From NCBI RefSeq assembly GCF_003330765.1, contig NZ_CP024903.1, positions 2,480,001-2,544,000 on the forward strand: a stretch of 64,000 nucleotides of DNA, given 5' to 3'. A program made the translations under genes and the position numbers. Source of the stretch: Burkholderia pyrrocinia. GTDB taxonomy: Bacteria; Pseudomonadota; Gammaproteobacteria; Burkholderiales; Burkholderiaceae. Positions within the stretch are counted from its first letter, which is position 1, and each line of letters opens with the position of its first letter. Positions 57,250 through 64,000 of this stretch are shown here, piece by piece. The notes beneath the pieces are model-generated. The model had not been told where the DNA came from. It was given only the letters and a program-made list of their open reading frames with translations, and searched no databases.

Positions 57250-58647
57250 ATGTCCGCACCCACGGCCCGCGCTGCCGACGGCAAGCGCTATACGTATGAA
57301 TGGTATGTCGTCGTCATCTGCATGCTCGCGTACGTCTTTTCGTTCGTCGACCGCCAGGTCCTCGTGCTGATGATCGAACCGATCAAGCGCGACCTGCAGC
57401 TGTCCGATACCCAGTTCAGCCTGCTGAACGGCTTCGCGTTCTCGCTGTTCTACGCGGTGATGGGGCTGCCCGTCGCGTATCTCGCCGACCGCTACGCGCG
57501 CCCTCGCATCATCTCGATCGGCATCGCGCTGTGGAGCGTCGCGACGGCCACGTGCGGGCTCAGCCAGCATTTCGTGCAGATGTTCATCGCGCGCATGGGC
57601 GTGGGCGTCGGCGAAGCCGCGCTGTCGCCCGGCGCGTATTCGATGCTCGCCGACTACTTTCCGAAGGAGAAGCTCGGGCGCGCGATCGCCGTGTATTCGC
57701 TCGGCTCGTTCATCGGCGGCGGCGTCGCGTTCCTGATCGGCGGCTACGTGATCGCGCTGCTCAAGCATGCGAGCGCGTTCACGCTGCCGGTCGTCGGGCA
57801 GGTGCATGCGTGGCAGGTCACGTTCCTGATCGTCGGGCTGCCGGGGCTGCTCGTTGCGCTGCTGTTCGCCGCGACCGTGCGCGACCCGCAGCGCAAGGGG
57901 CTCGCGCAGGACCGCTCGGGCGCCGTGCGGCGCGTGTCGATGCGCGATTCGCTGCGCTTCGTCGGCACGCACCGCGCGACCTTCGCGTGCCACTACCTCG
58001 GCTTCTCGTTCTACGCGATGACGCTGTACTGCCTGCTGAGCTGGACGCCCGCGTTCTACATCCGCCGCTTCGGGATGACGGCCGTCGAAGCCGGCTACAC
58101 GCTCGGCATCGTGCTGCTGGTTGCCAACACGGCCGGCGTGTTCTGCGGCGGCTGGCTCAACGACTGGCTGCTGCGGCGCGGCCGAAGCGATGCGCCGATG
58201 CGCGCCGGCGCGATCGGCGCCGCGTGCATGGTGATCCCCGCGACGCTGTTCACGCAGCTCGACCACCTGCCGGCATCGCTCGCGATGCTCGTCGTCGCGA
58301 TGTTCTTCGCGTCGTTCCCGATGCCGACGTCGACCGCCGCGATGCAGACGCTCGCGCCGAACCAGATGCGCGCGCAAATCTCCGCGCTGTTCCTGCTCGT
58401 GTCGAACCTGATCGCGCTCGGGATCGGCACGACCGTCGTCGCGCTGTTCACCGATCGCGTGTTCGGCGTGCCGGCGGCGGTCGGCCACTCGATGTCGATC
58501 GTCAACGTCGCGGCGGCCACGCTCGCTGCAGTGCTGCTCACCGCCGGGTGCCGGCACTATCGCCGCAGCCTCGATCGCGAACGCGGCCATGCGCCTGCAG
58601 CGGCGCCGCAGGCGGCCGATGCCGGCGACGCGATCGCCGCGCGCTGA
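57250..58647 (+). CDS. MFS transporter, spinster-like
   Basis: A 465-residue, 12-helix carrier. Its opening YEWYVVVICMLAYVFSFVDR, QVLVLMIEPIKRDLQLSDTQ and the ARMGVGVGEAALSPGAYSML motif are typical of spinster-type bacterial MFS proteins, often linked to aromatic or terpenoid catabolism. A CTGGAG ribosome site supports the ATG at 57250. The C-terminus (~440-465) is Ala/Asp-rich and poorly conserved. It is followed by a microsatellite and an oxidoreductase gene. Confidence 0.83.
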   Translation: MSAPTARAADGKRYTYEWYVVVICMLAYVFSFVDRQVLVLMIEPIKRDLQLSDTQFSLLNGFAFSLFYAVMGLPVAYLADRYARPRIISIGIALWSVATATCGLSQHFVQMFIARMGVGVGEAALSPGAYSMLADYFPKEKLGRAIAVYSLGSFIGGGVAFLIGGYVIALLKHASAFTLPVVGQVHAWQVTFLIVGLPGLLVALLFAATVRDPQRKGLAQDRSGAVRRVSMRDSLRFVGTHRATFACHYLGFSFYAMTLYCLLSWTPAFYIRRFGMTAVEAGYTLGIVLLVANTAGVFCGGWLNDWLLRRGRSDAPMRAGAIGAACMVIPATLFTQLDHLPASLAMLVVAMFFASFPMPTSTAAMQTLAPNQMRAQISALFLLVSNLIALGIGTTVVALFTDRVFGVPAAVGHSMSIVNVAAATLAAVLLTAGCRHYRRSLDRERGHAPAAAPQAADAGDAIAAR

Positions 58648-58659
58648 TCGCTGACCGCT

Positions 58660-58738
58660 GATCGCCGATCGCCGATCGCAGCCGGCGACGGGCGACGGGC
58701 GACGGGCGACGGGCGACGGGCGACGGGCGACGGGCGAT
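58660..58738. repeat. Heptanucleotide microsatellite (GGCGACG)7 next to GATCGCC repeats
   Basis: Seven perfect GGCGACG units (58684-58732) plus a partial one follow a short GATCGCC array (58660-58680). They lie in the 219-base gap between the MFS gene and the reductase gene. The unit is not a multiple of three and lies outside coding sequence; copy-number change would alter promoter or leader spacing. Confidence 0.85.
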
Positions 58739-58757
58739 TATCCATCCCACTGATTCC

Positions 58758-58794
58758 GGCATCGCTTTTTAATCGATTTGATTTATGCGATGCC
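58758..58794. promoter_or_regulatory. Inverted repeat upstream of the reductase gene
   Basis: GGCATCGC (58758-58765) and GCGATGCC (58787-58794) are perfect 8-base arms around 21 AT-rich bases (TTTTTAATCGATTTGATTTAT). They lie 72 bases before the ATG. It may be a LysR or other operator flanking the promoter. Confidence 0.5.
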
Positions 58795-58866
58795 CATCCC
58801 TATTCTCGATCGCATGACGGCGCGGTGCCTGCCGCGCCGCTTTCCTCCTACCCCACGGAATTTTCC

Positions 58867-59847
58867 ATGCAAGCGAACCGCCACCAGGTCCGGATCGACG
58901 CGCTGATCGACGCGGCGCAGGACATCCGCTGTTTCCGGGTTTCGCGCGTCGACGGCCAGCCGTTCGACGCGTACGAACCGGGCGCCCATATCGACGTCAC
59001 CGCGCCGTCGGGCGTCACGCGGCAATACTCGCTGTGCGGCAACCCCGACGAGCGCGGCAGCTATCTGTTCGCGGTGAAGAAGGAAGCGCAGTCGCGCGGC
59101 GGCTCGCGTTCGCTGCACGACGATGTGACGGTGGGCGCCGAGCTATCGATCGGCGCGCCGCGCAACCTGTTTCGTCTGACCGATAACGCGAGCGAGCACG
59201 TGCTGATCGCGGCCGGCATCGGCATCACGCCGCTGCTGTCGATGGCGTATGCGCTGCACCGGCGCGGCGCCCGCTACCAGTTGCATTACTTCGCGCGCAG
59301 CCGCGAACACGCGGCGTTCGTCGACGCACTGTCGGCCGAACCGTTCGCATCGCACGTGACGTTCCACTACGGCGTCGAGCCCGACGCGCTCGCGGCCGAA
59401 CTCGGCCGCTGCGTCGAATTGGTCGATGCGCACGCCCATGTCTATACGTGCGGCCCGGCGCCGTTCATGGATGCGGTCGTCGCGGCAGCCGCGCTGCGCG
59501 TTCCCGACGATGCGATCCATCTCGAACGCTTCGCGGCGGAACCGGCCGTCGCCGATGCGAATGCCGATGCTGGCCCGGCCGACGGCTTCGAAGTGCGCCT
59601 GCAGCGCAGCGGGCAATCGGTACGCGTCACGCCGGACACGTCGATCGTCGACGCGCTCGCGCGCATCGGCATCGAAGTCGATACGTCATGCGGCGAAGGC
59701 GTCTGCGGCACCTGCATGGTGCCCGTCATCGACGGCGAGCCCGATCATCGCGACCACTGCCTCAGCAAGGCCGAACGCGCGAGCAACACGGTGATCTGCT
59801 GCTGCGTGTCGCGCGCGCGCTCGGCGGTGCTCGTTCTCGATCTCTGA
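58867..59847 (+). CDS. Phthalate-dioxygenase-reductase-type oxidoreductase (FMN/2Fe-2S)
   Basis: A 326-residue electron-transfer protein of the PDR/VanB family. It shows the flavin-binding RQYSLCGNPDERGSYLFAVK, NAD-binding AAGIGITPLLSMAYAL, CGPAPFMDAVVAAA and a C-terminal plant-type ferredoxin with C-x4-C-x2-C (CGEGVCGTC) and a later Cys (DHCLS). It should feed electrons from NADH to a Rieske oxygenase, but none is encoded nearby in this window. The start is the ATG of MQANRHQVRI. Confidence 0.87.
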   Translation: MQANRHQVRIDALIDAAQDIRCFRVSRVDGQPFDAYEPGAHIDVTAPSGVTRQYSLCGNPDERGSYLFAVKKEAQSRGGSRSLHDDVTVGAELSIGAPRNLFRLTDNASEHVLIAAGIGITPLLSMAYALHRRGARYQLHYFARSREHAAFVDALSAEPFASHVTFHYGVEPDALAAELGRCVELVDAHAHVYTCGPAPFMDAVVAAAALRVPDDAIHLERFAAEPAVADANADAGPADGFEVRLQRSGQSVRVTPDTSIVDALARIGIEVDTSCGEGVCGTCMVPVIDGEPDHRDHCLSKAERASNTVICCCVSRARSAVLVLDL

Positions 59848-59865
59848 CGTGCGCGGGCCGCGCCG

Positions 59866-60786
59866 TCACGCGTCGTCGAAACGCTCGACGATCTCGGCCA
59901 GCAACGCGCGCATCCACGCGTTGCCCTCGTCCTCGTGGAAGTGCTCGTGCCAGTGCATCGTCACCGGCGCGGCCGGCAGCGTCACGGGCAGGCCGTAGAG
60001 CCGGAACGCGTTGTCGCGGTTCAGGATCTGCGCGAGCCGCTTCGGCAGCGTCGCGTACAGATCCGTGACCGACAGCACGCTCGGCAGCGCGACGAAGTGC
60101 GGCACTTCGAGCGCGATGTTGCGGCCCACGCCCTGCGCGCGCAACGCGTCGTCGAGCGCATGGTGGCTGTGCTCGACCGATTTCACGTTGACGTGCGCGG
60201 CGCGCACGAATTGTTCGAGATTCAGCGCGGCGCCGGTCGGCAACCCGCGGCGGCGGCCCGTCATGCACACGTAGGTTTCCTCGAACAGCACCTGGTGGCG
60301 CGTGCGCGGCATCAGTTCCGGCAGGTTGCCGATCGCGAAATCCAGCCGGCTCGCACGCAGCGCCTCCTCGATCTCCTCGACCGGCAGCGGCTGCACGCTC
60401 AGCATCACGCGCGGCGCGCGCTCGCGCAGCGCCTGGCAGATCGCCGGCAGGTACGCCATCTCGCCCGCGTCCGACAGCGACAGCCGGAACGTGCGCGTGC
60501 TGGTCGCCGGATCGAAGCGTTCCGCGTAGCGCAACGCCACGCGCACCATGTCGAGCGCCTTGCCGACGATGCTCGCGAGTTCGAGCGCCACCGGCGTCGG
60601 CTGCATGCCCGAGCGCGTGCGCACGAACAGCGGATCGTCGAACAACGTGCGCAGCCGGCCGAGCGAATAGCTGACGGCCGGCTGCGACAGCGCGAGCCGC
60701 TCACCGGCCTTCGTCAGGCTGCGTTCCTCGACGATCGCCTGGAATACGCGCAACAGGTTCAGATCGAGATGATCGACCGACGTCAT
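59866..60786 (-). CDS. LysR-family transcriptional regulator (NahR/LinR-like)
   Basis: A 306-residue regulator. The HTH is LDLNLLRVFQAIVEERSLTK and AGERLALSQPAVSYSLGRLR. The effector domain resembles the NahR/NagR/LinR group that senses aromatic acids. The ATG follows GGAGG by five bases; a GTG 12 bases upstream is unlikely. It converges on the reductase gene and is tandem with a second LysR gene upstream. Confidence 0.85.
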   Translation of the reverse strand: MTSVDHLDLNLLRVFQAIVEERSLTKAGERLALSQPAVSYSLGRLRTLFDDPLFVRTRSGMQPTPVALELASIVGKALDMVRVALRYAERFDPATSTRTFRLSLSDAGEMAYLPAICQALRERAPRVMLSVQPLPVEEIEEALRASRLDFAIGNLPELMPRTRHQVLFEETYVCMTGRRRGLPTGAALNLEQFVRAAHVNVKSVEHSHHALDDALRAQGVGRNIALEVPHFVALPSVLSVTDLYATLPKRLAQILNRDNAFRLYGLPVTLPAAPVTMHWHEHFHEDEGNAWMRALLAEIVERFDDA

Positions 60787-60812
60787 GACCGCCTCCACTA
60801 TTCGTCAAATTG

Positions 60813-60826
60813 ATGCGTGAACGCAT
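60813..60826. promoter_or_regulatory. Dyad upstream of the LysR gene at 59866-60786
   Basis: ATGCG-TGAA-CGCAT, perfect 5-base arms, 27 bases before the start codon in an AT-rich patch (CAAATTGATG...TTCTAAATC). It is likely the autoregulatory site of this LysR protein. Confidence 0.45.
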
Positions 60827-60912
60827 TCTAAATCAGTGAAGCGGATATTTTCGCGCACGACGCCGCGCCGGCGAACGACCGGCCGCGATGCGGCATGCGC
60901 GCGGGATGGCCG

Positions 60913-61833
60913 TCAGGCTTCCGGACGATGGAACATCTCGTGGATGACGCCGCGCAGCCAGGCGATGCCCGGGTCCGACGAGAACTGCATGTGCGTATGC
61001 ATCTGGATCTCGATCGGCGGCAGCACGAACGGCAGCGGAAGAATCCGGAACGCGCGGCCGCGGTTGAAACGCTCGGCGACGCTGCGCGGGAAGATGATCG
61101 CCAGATCGGTGTGCTGCACGATTTCCGGCGCGACGATGAAATGCGGCAGTCGCAGCACGACGGTGCGCTCGACGTGCAGCTCGTCGAGCCACTTCTCGAC
61201 CATCCGGTGGCCGGTCGCATTGCTGCTCGCGTAGATGTAGCGCAGCGCCGTCAGGTCCTCCTGCGTCGGCGTCCGCTTGCGCAGCGGATGCCCGGCCCGC
61301 ACCATGCACACGTGCTCGTCCGAGAACAGCGTTTCGCTTACGCAGCCCGGGCCCGGATCGGGCACGTAGCCGAGCGCGAGATCGATCTCGCCGCTGCGCA
61401 TCGCGGCGCCGACCGCGTCGACCGCCGCGCTCGCGATGTCGACGCGAATGCCCGGCGCGACTTCCGCGAGCCTCGCCAGCAGCGGCGGCAGGAAATAGAA
61501 CTCCGACATGTCGGACATCGAGATGCGGAAGCTGCGGCTCGCGGTAGCCGGATCGAAATGCGCGACCTGCTGCACCGCGAGATCGATGATGCCGAATGCG
61601 CGAGTCAGCGGACCATGCAGCTGGCGCGCCGCATCGGTCGGCGCCATGCCGGCCGGCGTGCGCACGAACAGCGGATCGTCGAACAGATTGCGCAGGCGTC
61701 GCAACGCGTGACTGACGGCCGGCTGCGTGAGCCCGAGCCGCTCGCCGGCCGCGGTCAGGCTGCGCAGCTCCGAGATCGCGAGAAACACCCGCAGCAGGTT
61801 GAGGTCGGTGACGACCGGATGGGATTTGGTCAT
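60913..61833 (-). CDS. LysR-family transcriptional regulator (NahR/LinR-like)
   Basis: A 306-residue regulator, clearly paralogous to the one downstream (LNLLRVFLAISELRSLTAAG, ERLGLTQPAVSHALRRLRNL, FDDPLFVRTPAGMAPT). It sits 67 bases after the EthD-like gene on the same strand and could be transcribed with the flavin-dependent monooxygenase operon, which it probably controls. Confidence 0.85.
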   Translation of the reverse strand: MTKSHPVVTDLNLLRVFLAISELRSLTAAGERLGLTQPAVSHALRRLRNLFDDPLFVRTPAGMAPTDAARQLHGPLTRAFGIIDLAVQQVAHFDPATASRSFRISMSDMSEFYFLPPLLARLAEVAPGIRVDIASAAVDAVGAAMRSGEIDLALGYVPDPGPGCVSETLFSDEHVCMVRAGHPLRKRTPTQEDLTALRYIYASSNATGHRMVEKWLDELHVERTVVLRLPHFIVAPEIVQHTDLAIIFPRSVAERFNRGRAFRILPLPFVLPPIEIQMHTHMQFSSDPGIAWLRGVIHEMFHRPEA

Positions 61834-61900
61834 GGCGCTCGTGAGCCGCGGCGGATGTGCGTCGAAACGCCGGACAAGCGGCCGCGCGACGCGGCGCAGG

Positions 61901-62599
61901 CTACTCGGCCGATGTTATCTCAAAAACTTCGCTCGCCATCGGGAAATGCGGCGTGGCGCCCGTGAACGGCGGCAGCGCGTCGAAATCGCGGCGCATCAGC
62001 AGGCGGACCGGCGACGCCAGCGCGTGCTCCAGTGCACCGGCATCGTCGAACACGACCTTGTTGCGCTGCATCGCGTGCGCGCGCGGCACCGGCAGCGCCG
62101 TCCGGTAATCGACGCGCGTGTAGATCTCGATCGCGCGGATGCCCGGCAATTGCGCCATCAACGGCGGATGATGATCGAGATAGTGCGACAGCCACGCGTT
62201 CGGGTCCGCGGCCTCGCCGTCGTAGCTGACGAGGTAGGTGCAGCTCTGCGCGGCCGCGCGTTCGGCGGCCACCGGCATCCGGCGCACGGCCATCGCCTGC
62301 TGGACGACGCGCCGCCCCGCCGCCTGCCATCGCGCGACGCATGCGTGTGCGGCGCCCGTCGGCGCGAGCATCGCTTCGAGCGTGCCGAGATCGGCGAAAT
62401 AGCATTGCAGCACGCACGCGGGCGACGCCGGCCGCGCAACGGGGTCGGCGCGGTCGGCGGCCAGCGCGACGGGCCGATGCACGACCAGCTGCGTCAGCCC
62501 GGGCACCGCGCGCAGCGCCGCCACCGCATCGTCGGTGCCGGGCGGCGGCGCGCCGGCGTCGCCGCCATGATCGACGACCAGGAACAGGCAGACTTCCAT
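61901..62599 (-). CDS. EthD-like protein with duplicated alpha-beta barrel
   Basis: A 232-residue cytoplasmic protein. The C-terminal half (WLSHYLDHHPPLMAQLPGIR, AIEIYTRVDY, NKVVFDDAGALEHAL) fits the EthD/dimeric alpha-beta barrel fold. The N-terminal half (AVPGLTQLVVHRPVAL, VLQCYFADLGTLEAMLAP) looks like a diverged second copy. EthD-like proteins accompany oxygenases in degradation pathways. It lies 3 bases after the flavin reductase gene and is presumably an isomerase/decarboxylase-like helper or an accessory of unknown function. Confidence 0.65.
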   Translation of the reverse strand: MEVCLFLVVDHGGDAGAPPPGTDDAVAALRAVPGLTQLVVHRPVALAADRADPVARPASPACVLQCYFADLGTLEAMLAPTGAAHACVARWQAAGRRVVQQAMAVRRMPVAAERAAAQSCTYLVSYDGEAADPNAWLSHYLDHHPPLMAQLPGIRAIEIYTRVDYRTALPVPRAHAMQRNKVVFDDAGALEHALASPVRLLMRRDFDALPPFTGATPHFPMASEVFEITSAE

Positions 62600-62602
62600 G
62601 CG

Positions 62603-63130
62603 TCACCCCGCCTGCGCGGCAAGCGGATGCGCGAGCCGGTGGAACGCGCGGCCGAAATAGATCAGCCCGTCGGCCGCCGAATGCAGCGCGATATGGTCGA
62701 TCTCGACGAACATCACCGAATGGGAGCCGACCGACTTGCTGTCGATGATGCGCCCTTCGAGGCTGACGTTCGCGTCCGCCAGCACCGGGACGCCGGTTTT
62801 CCCGTCCAGCCAGCGCGTGTCGTCGAAGCGCGCGTCGCCCGGCGCCGGCGTCATCCCGGCGAACGCCCTCGCGACCTCCTGGCACGCGGAAGGCAACAGG
62901 TTGATCGCGACGCGCCCGTTGCCGCGCATGATGTCGTGCGCGCGGCTGCCGCGATTGACGCACACCAGCATCGTCGGCGGCGTGTCGGTCACGGAACAGA
63001 CCGCGCTCGCCGTGATACCCCAGCGGCCATGCGCGCCGTCCGTGGTAATGACGTTGACGCCTGCCGGCAGGCGGGACATCGCCTCGCGAAAATCCTGGCG
63101 GACGTCGTTCTGGATCAGCGCATCGTTCAT
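62603..63130 (-). CDS. Flavin reductase family protein (HpaC/DIM6-type)
   Basis: A 175-residue flavin:NAD(P)H reductase. It shows FREAMSRLPAGVNVITTDGA, GITASAVCSVTDTPPTMLVC, VNRGSRAHDIM and a GRAFHRL ending, typical of small subunits of two-component flavin monooxygenases. A GGAGC site precedes the ATG. It lies between the EthD-like gene and the monooxygenase gene and supplies reduced FMN or FAD to the latter. Confidence 0.87.
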   Translation of the reverse strand: MNDALIQNDVRQDFREAMSRLPAGVNVITTDGAHGRWGITASAVCSVTDTPPTMLVCVNRGSRAHDIMRGNGRVAINLLPSACQEVARAFAGMTPAPGDARFDDTRWLDGKTGVPVLADANVSLEGRIIDSKSVGSHSVMFVEIDHIALHSAADGLIYFGRAFHRLAHPLAAQAG

Positions 63131-63168
63131 TGAAAGCTCCTGCTGCGTAAAACCGCTGTGACCGCCGG

Positions 63169-64000
63169 TCACGGGTACGGCGTGACGGGCGCGATGCCGG
63201 CGAACACGGCGCCGGAACCGTCGTAGGTCGCCTCGCCGAGAAACGCGTGCTGCGTGACCACGATCGAATCGCGCACCAGTTGCTGCAGGCGGTTCTCCCG
63301 ATAGATCGCGGCCGTGCCGGCCAGCTGGTACGCCTGCATCACGACCTTCGCGCACACCTGCGCGGCATGCGTCGCGCTCAGCCGTAACAGGTTGGCTTGC
63401 TGCGGCGACACCGGCCGCCCGGCGGCCAGCGACGCCCACGCCGCTTCCGCCGTCTCGTAGAAAAATGCCCGTGCGCTGCGCCAGTCCGCTTCGGCCTTCG
63501 CGAGGCCCTCGCGGTAGTACGCACGATCGGCGAGGCGCGGTGCGCCCGTCGTCGTCTTCGTCGCGCCGGACATCGCCGTGAGCAGGTCGAGCGCGGCCCG
63601 AGCGATGCCGACGTTCACGGCCGCATGCACCTGCGCCTGGTACGCAACCGCCGGATAGCGGTACAACGGCTCGTCGACGGTCGGCTCGCCGCCGCGAACG
63701 AACGTCCATGCTTCGGCAACGAATGCGTCATCCAGCGCGAGGTCATGGCTGCCGGTGCCCTGCATGCCGACCACGCGCCAGTTCTCGACGATCTCGACTT
63801 CGCCGGCGGGAAACACGGCCGTGAACGGCTTGCCCGGCGCCCCGCCATCGCCCGGCGCGCCGCCGATGCCGACGCCGATCCAGTCCGCGCCCTTACAGCC
63901 GCTCGCGAAGCGCCAGCGCCCCGTCACGCGGTAGCCACCCGGCACGCGCTGGGCCGGCTGCAGCGGGTAAAGCCCGCCCGCGAACACCTGGTCGGGGCCG
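63169..64000 (-). CDS. Acyl-CoA dehydrogenase-like flavin-dependent monooxygenase (5' end outside window)
   Basis: The C-terminal ~277 residues of an oxygenase of the HsaA/HpaB-related acyl-CoA-dehydrogenase fold. Visible parts are VPGGYRVTGRWRFASGCKGA (flavin-side motif), VVGMQGTGSHDLALDDAFV and the helical domain with AYQLAGTAAIYRENRLQQLV (HsaA-type C-terminus). It has no catalytic base or CoA features of true dehydrogenases. With the reductase 38 bases downstream it forms a two-component hydroxylase for an aromatic or related ring. The frame continues past the right edge. Confidence 0.83.
   Translation of the reverse strand, partial: GPDQVFAGGLYPLQPAQRVPGGYRVTGRWRFASGCKGADWIGVGIGGAPGDGGAPGKPFTAVFPAGEVEIVENWRVVGMQGTGSHDLALDDAFVAEAWTFVRGGEPTVDEPLYRYPAVAYQAQVHAAVNVGIARAALDLLTAMSGATKTTTGAPRLADRAYYREGLAKAEADWRSARAFFYETAEAAWASLAAGRPVSPQQANLLRLSATHAAQVCAKVVMQAYQLAGTAAIYRENRLQQLVRDSIVVTQHAFLGEATYDGSGAVFAGIAPVTPYP

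Noticed and set aside
1..64000. Genomic island or prophage
   Set aside because: No integrase, transposase, tRNA-flanked repeat or phage gene is visible, and base composition and codon use are fairly even throughout.

Overview
The window is high-GC (roughly two-thirds G+C) chromosomal DNA from a betaproteobacterium. It is most likely a Burkholderia cepacia-complex-like species, probably a secondary replicon. Reasons are the density of LysR-type regulators, general porins of the Burkholderia type, MFS carriers and catabolic operons, the DUF3348/DUF802/OmpA/DUF2894 gene set, and a collagen-like lipoprotein of a kind common in Burkholderia. These are family-level inferences from translated sequence; no database search was run. 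I see no rRNA, tRNA, CRISPR array, insertion sequence, integrase or phage gene.

Layout. 1-2028: end of a glutamate/aspartate-type ABC transporter (permease tail, ATPase) and a GcvA-like LysR regulator. 2140-6385: a TetR regulator divergent from an SDR / Baeyer-Villiger monooxygenase / alpha-beta hydrolase operon, with a promoter and overlapping palindrome between them. 6440-9217: a carboxymuconolactone decarboxylase-like protein, then a large Ser/Gly/Thr-repeat lipoprotein behind a near-consensus sigma-54 promoter. 9338-12342: an ICMT-like membrane protein, a 28-residue membrane peptide, an unknown protein and an FMN reductase. 12379-17457: a four-gene operon encoding a MotA/ExbB-like channel protein with a very long repeat-expanded tail, a MotB/OmpA partner and two DUF proteins; I regard this as the most interesting system here. 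17817-27819: LysE exporter, GNAT remnant, hypothetical proteins, FAD-disulfide oxidoreductase, SDR and HTH pair, MFS carrier, solute-binding protein, a repeat-built exported protein and a patatin.

27986-40669 holds two transport/catabolic units flanking an IclR regulator. On the minus strand are porin, DUF3311, sodium symporter and amidohydrolase. On the plus strand is a seven-gene, tightly overlapping operon with a polyamine/opine-type ABC importer, a three-subunit flavin/iron-sulfur amine dehydrogenase and its binding protein. 40691-53497: a serine hydrolase, then an acyl-CoA ligase / acyl-CoA dehydrogenase / CaiB / MFS / porin / BON-protein operon with a divergent LysR, followed by an MHS-family carrier and convergent 3-hydroxyacyl-CoA and opine-type dehydrogenases. 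53671-64000: AraC and LysR regulators, porin, spinster-type MFS, an orphan phthalate-dioxygenase-type reductase, two LysR regulators, and a minus-strand operon (EthD-like protein, flavin reductase, acyl-CoA-dehydrogenase-like monooxygenase) that runs off the window.

Overall this is a nutrient-scavenging accessory region. Sets of porin + inner-membrane carrier + one or two redox enzymes + dedicated regulator repeat along the DNA, and several have clear inverted-repeat operator candidates in their intergenic gaps.
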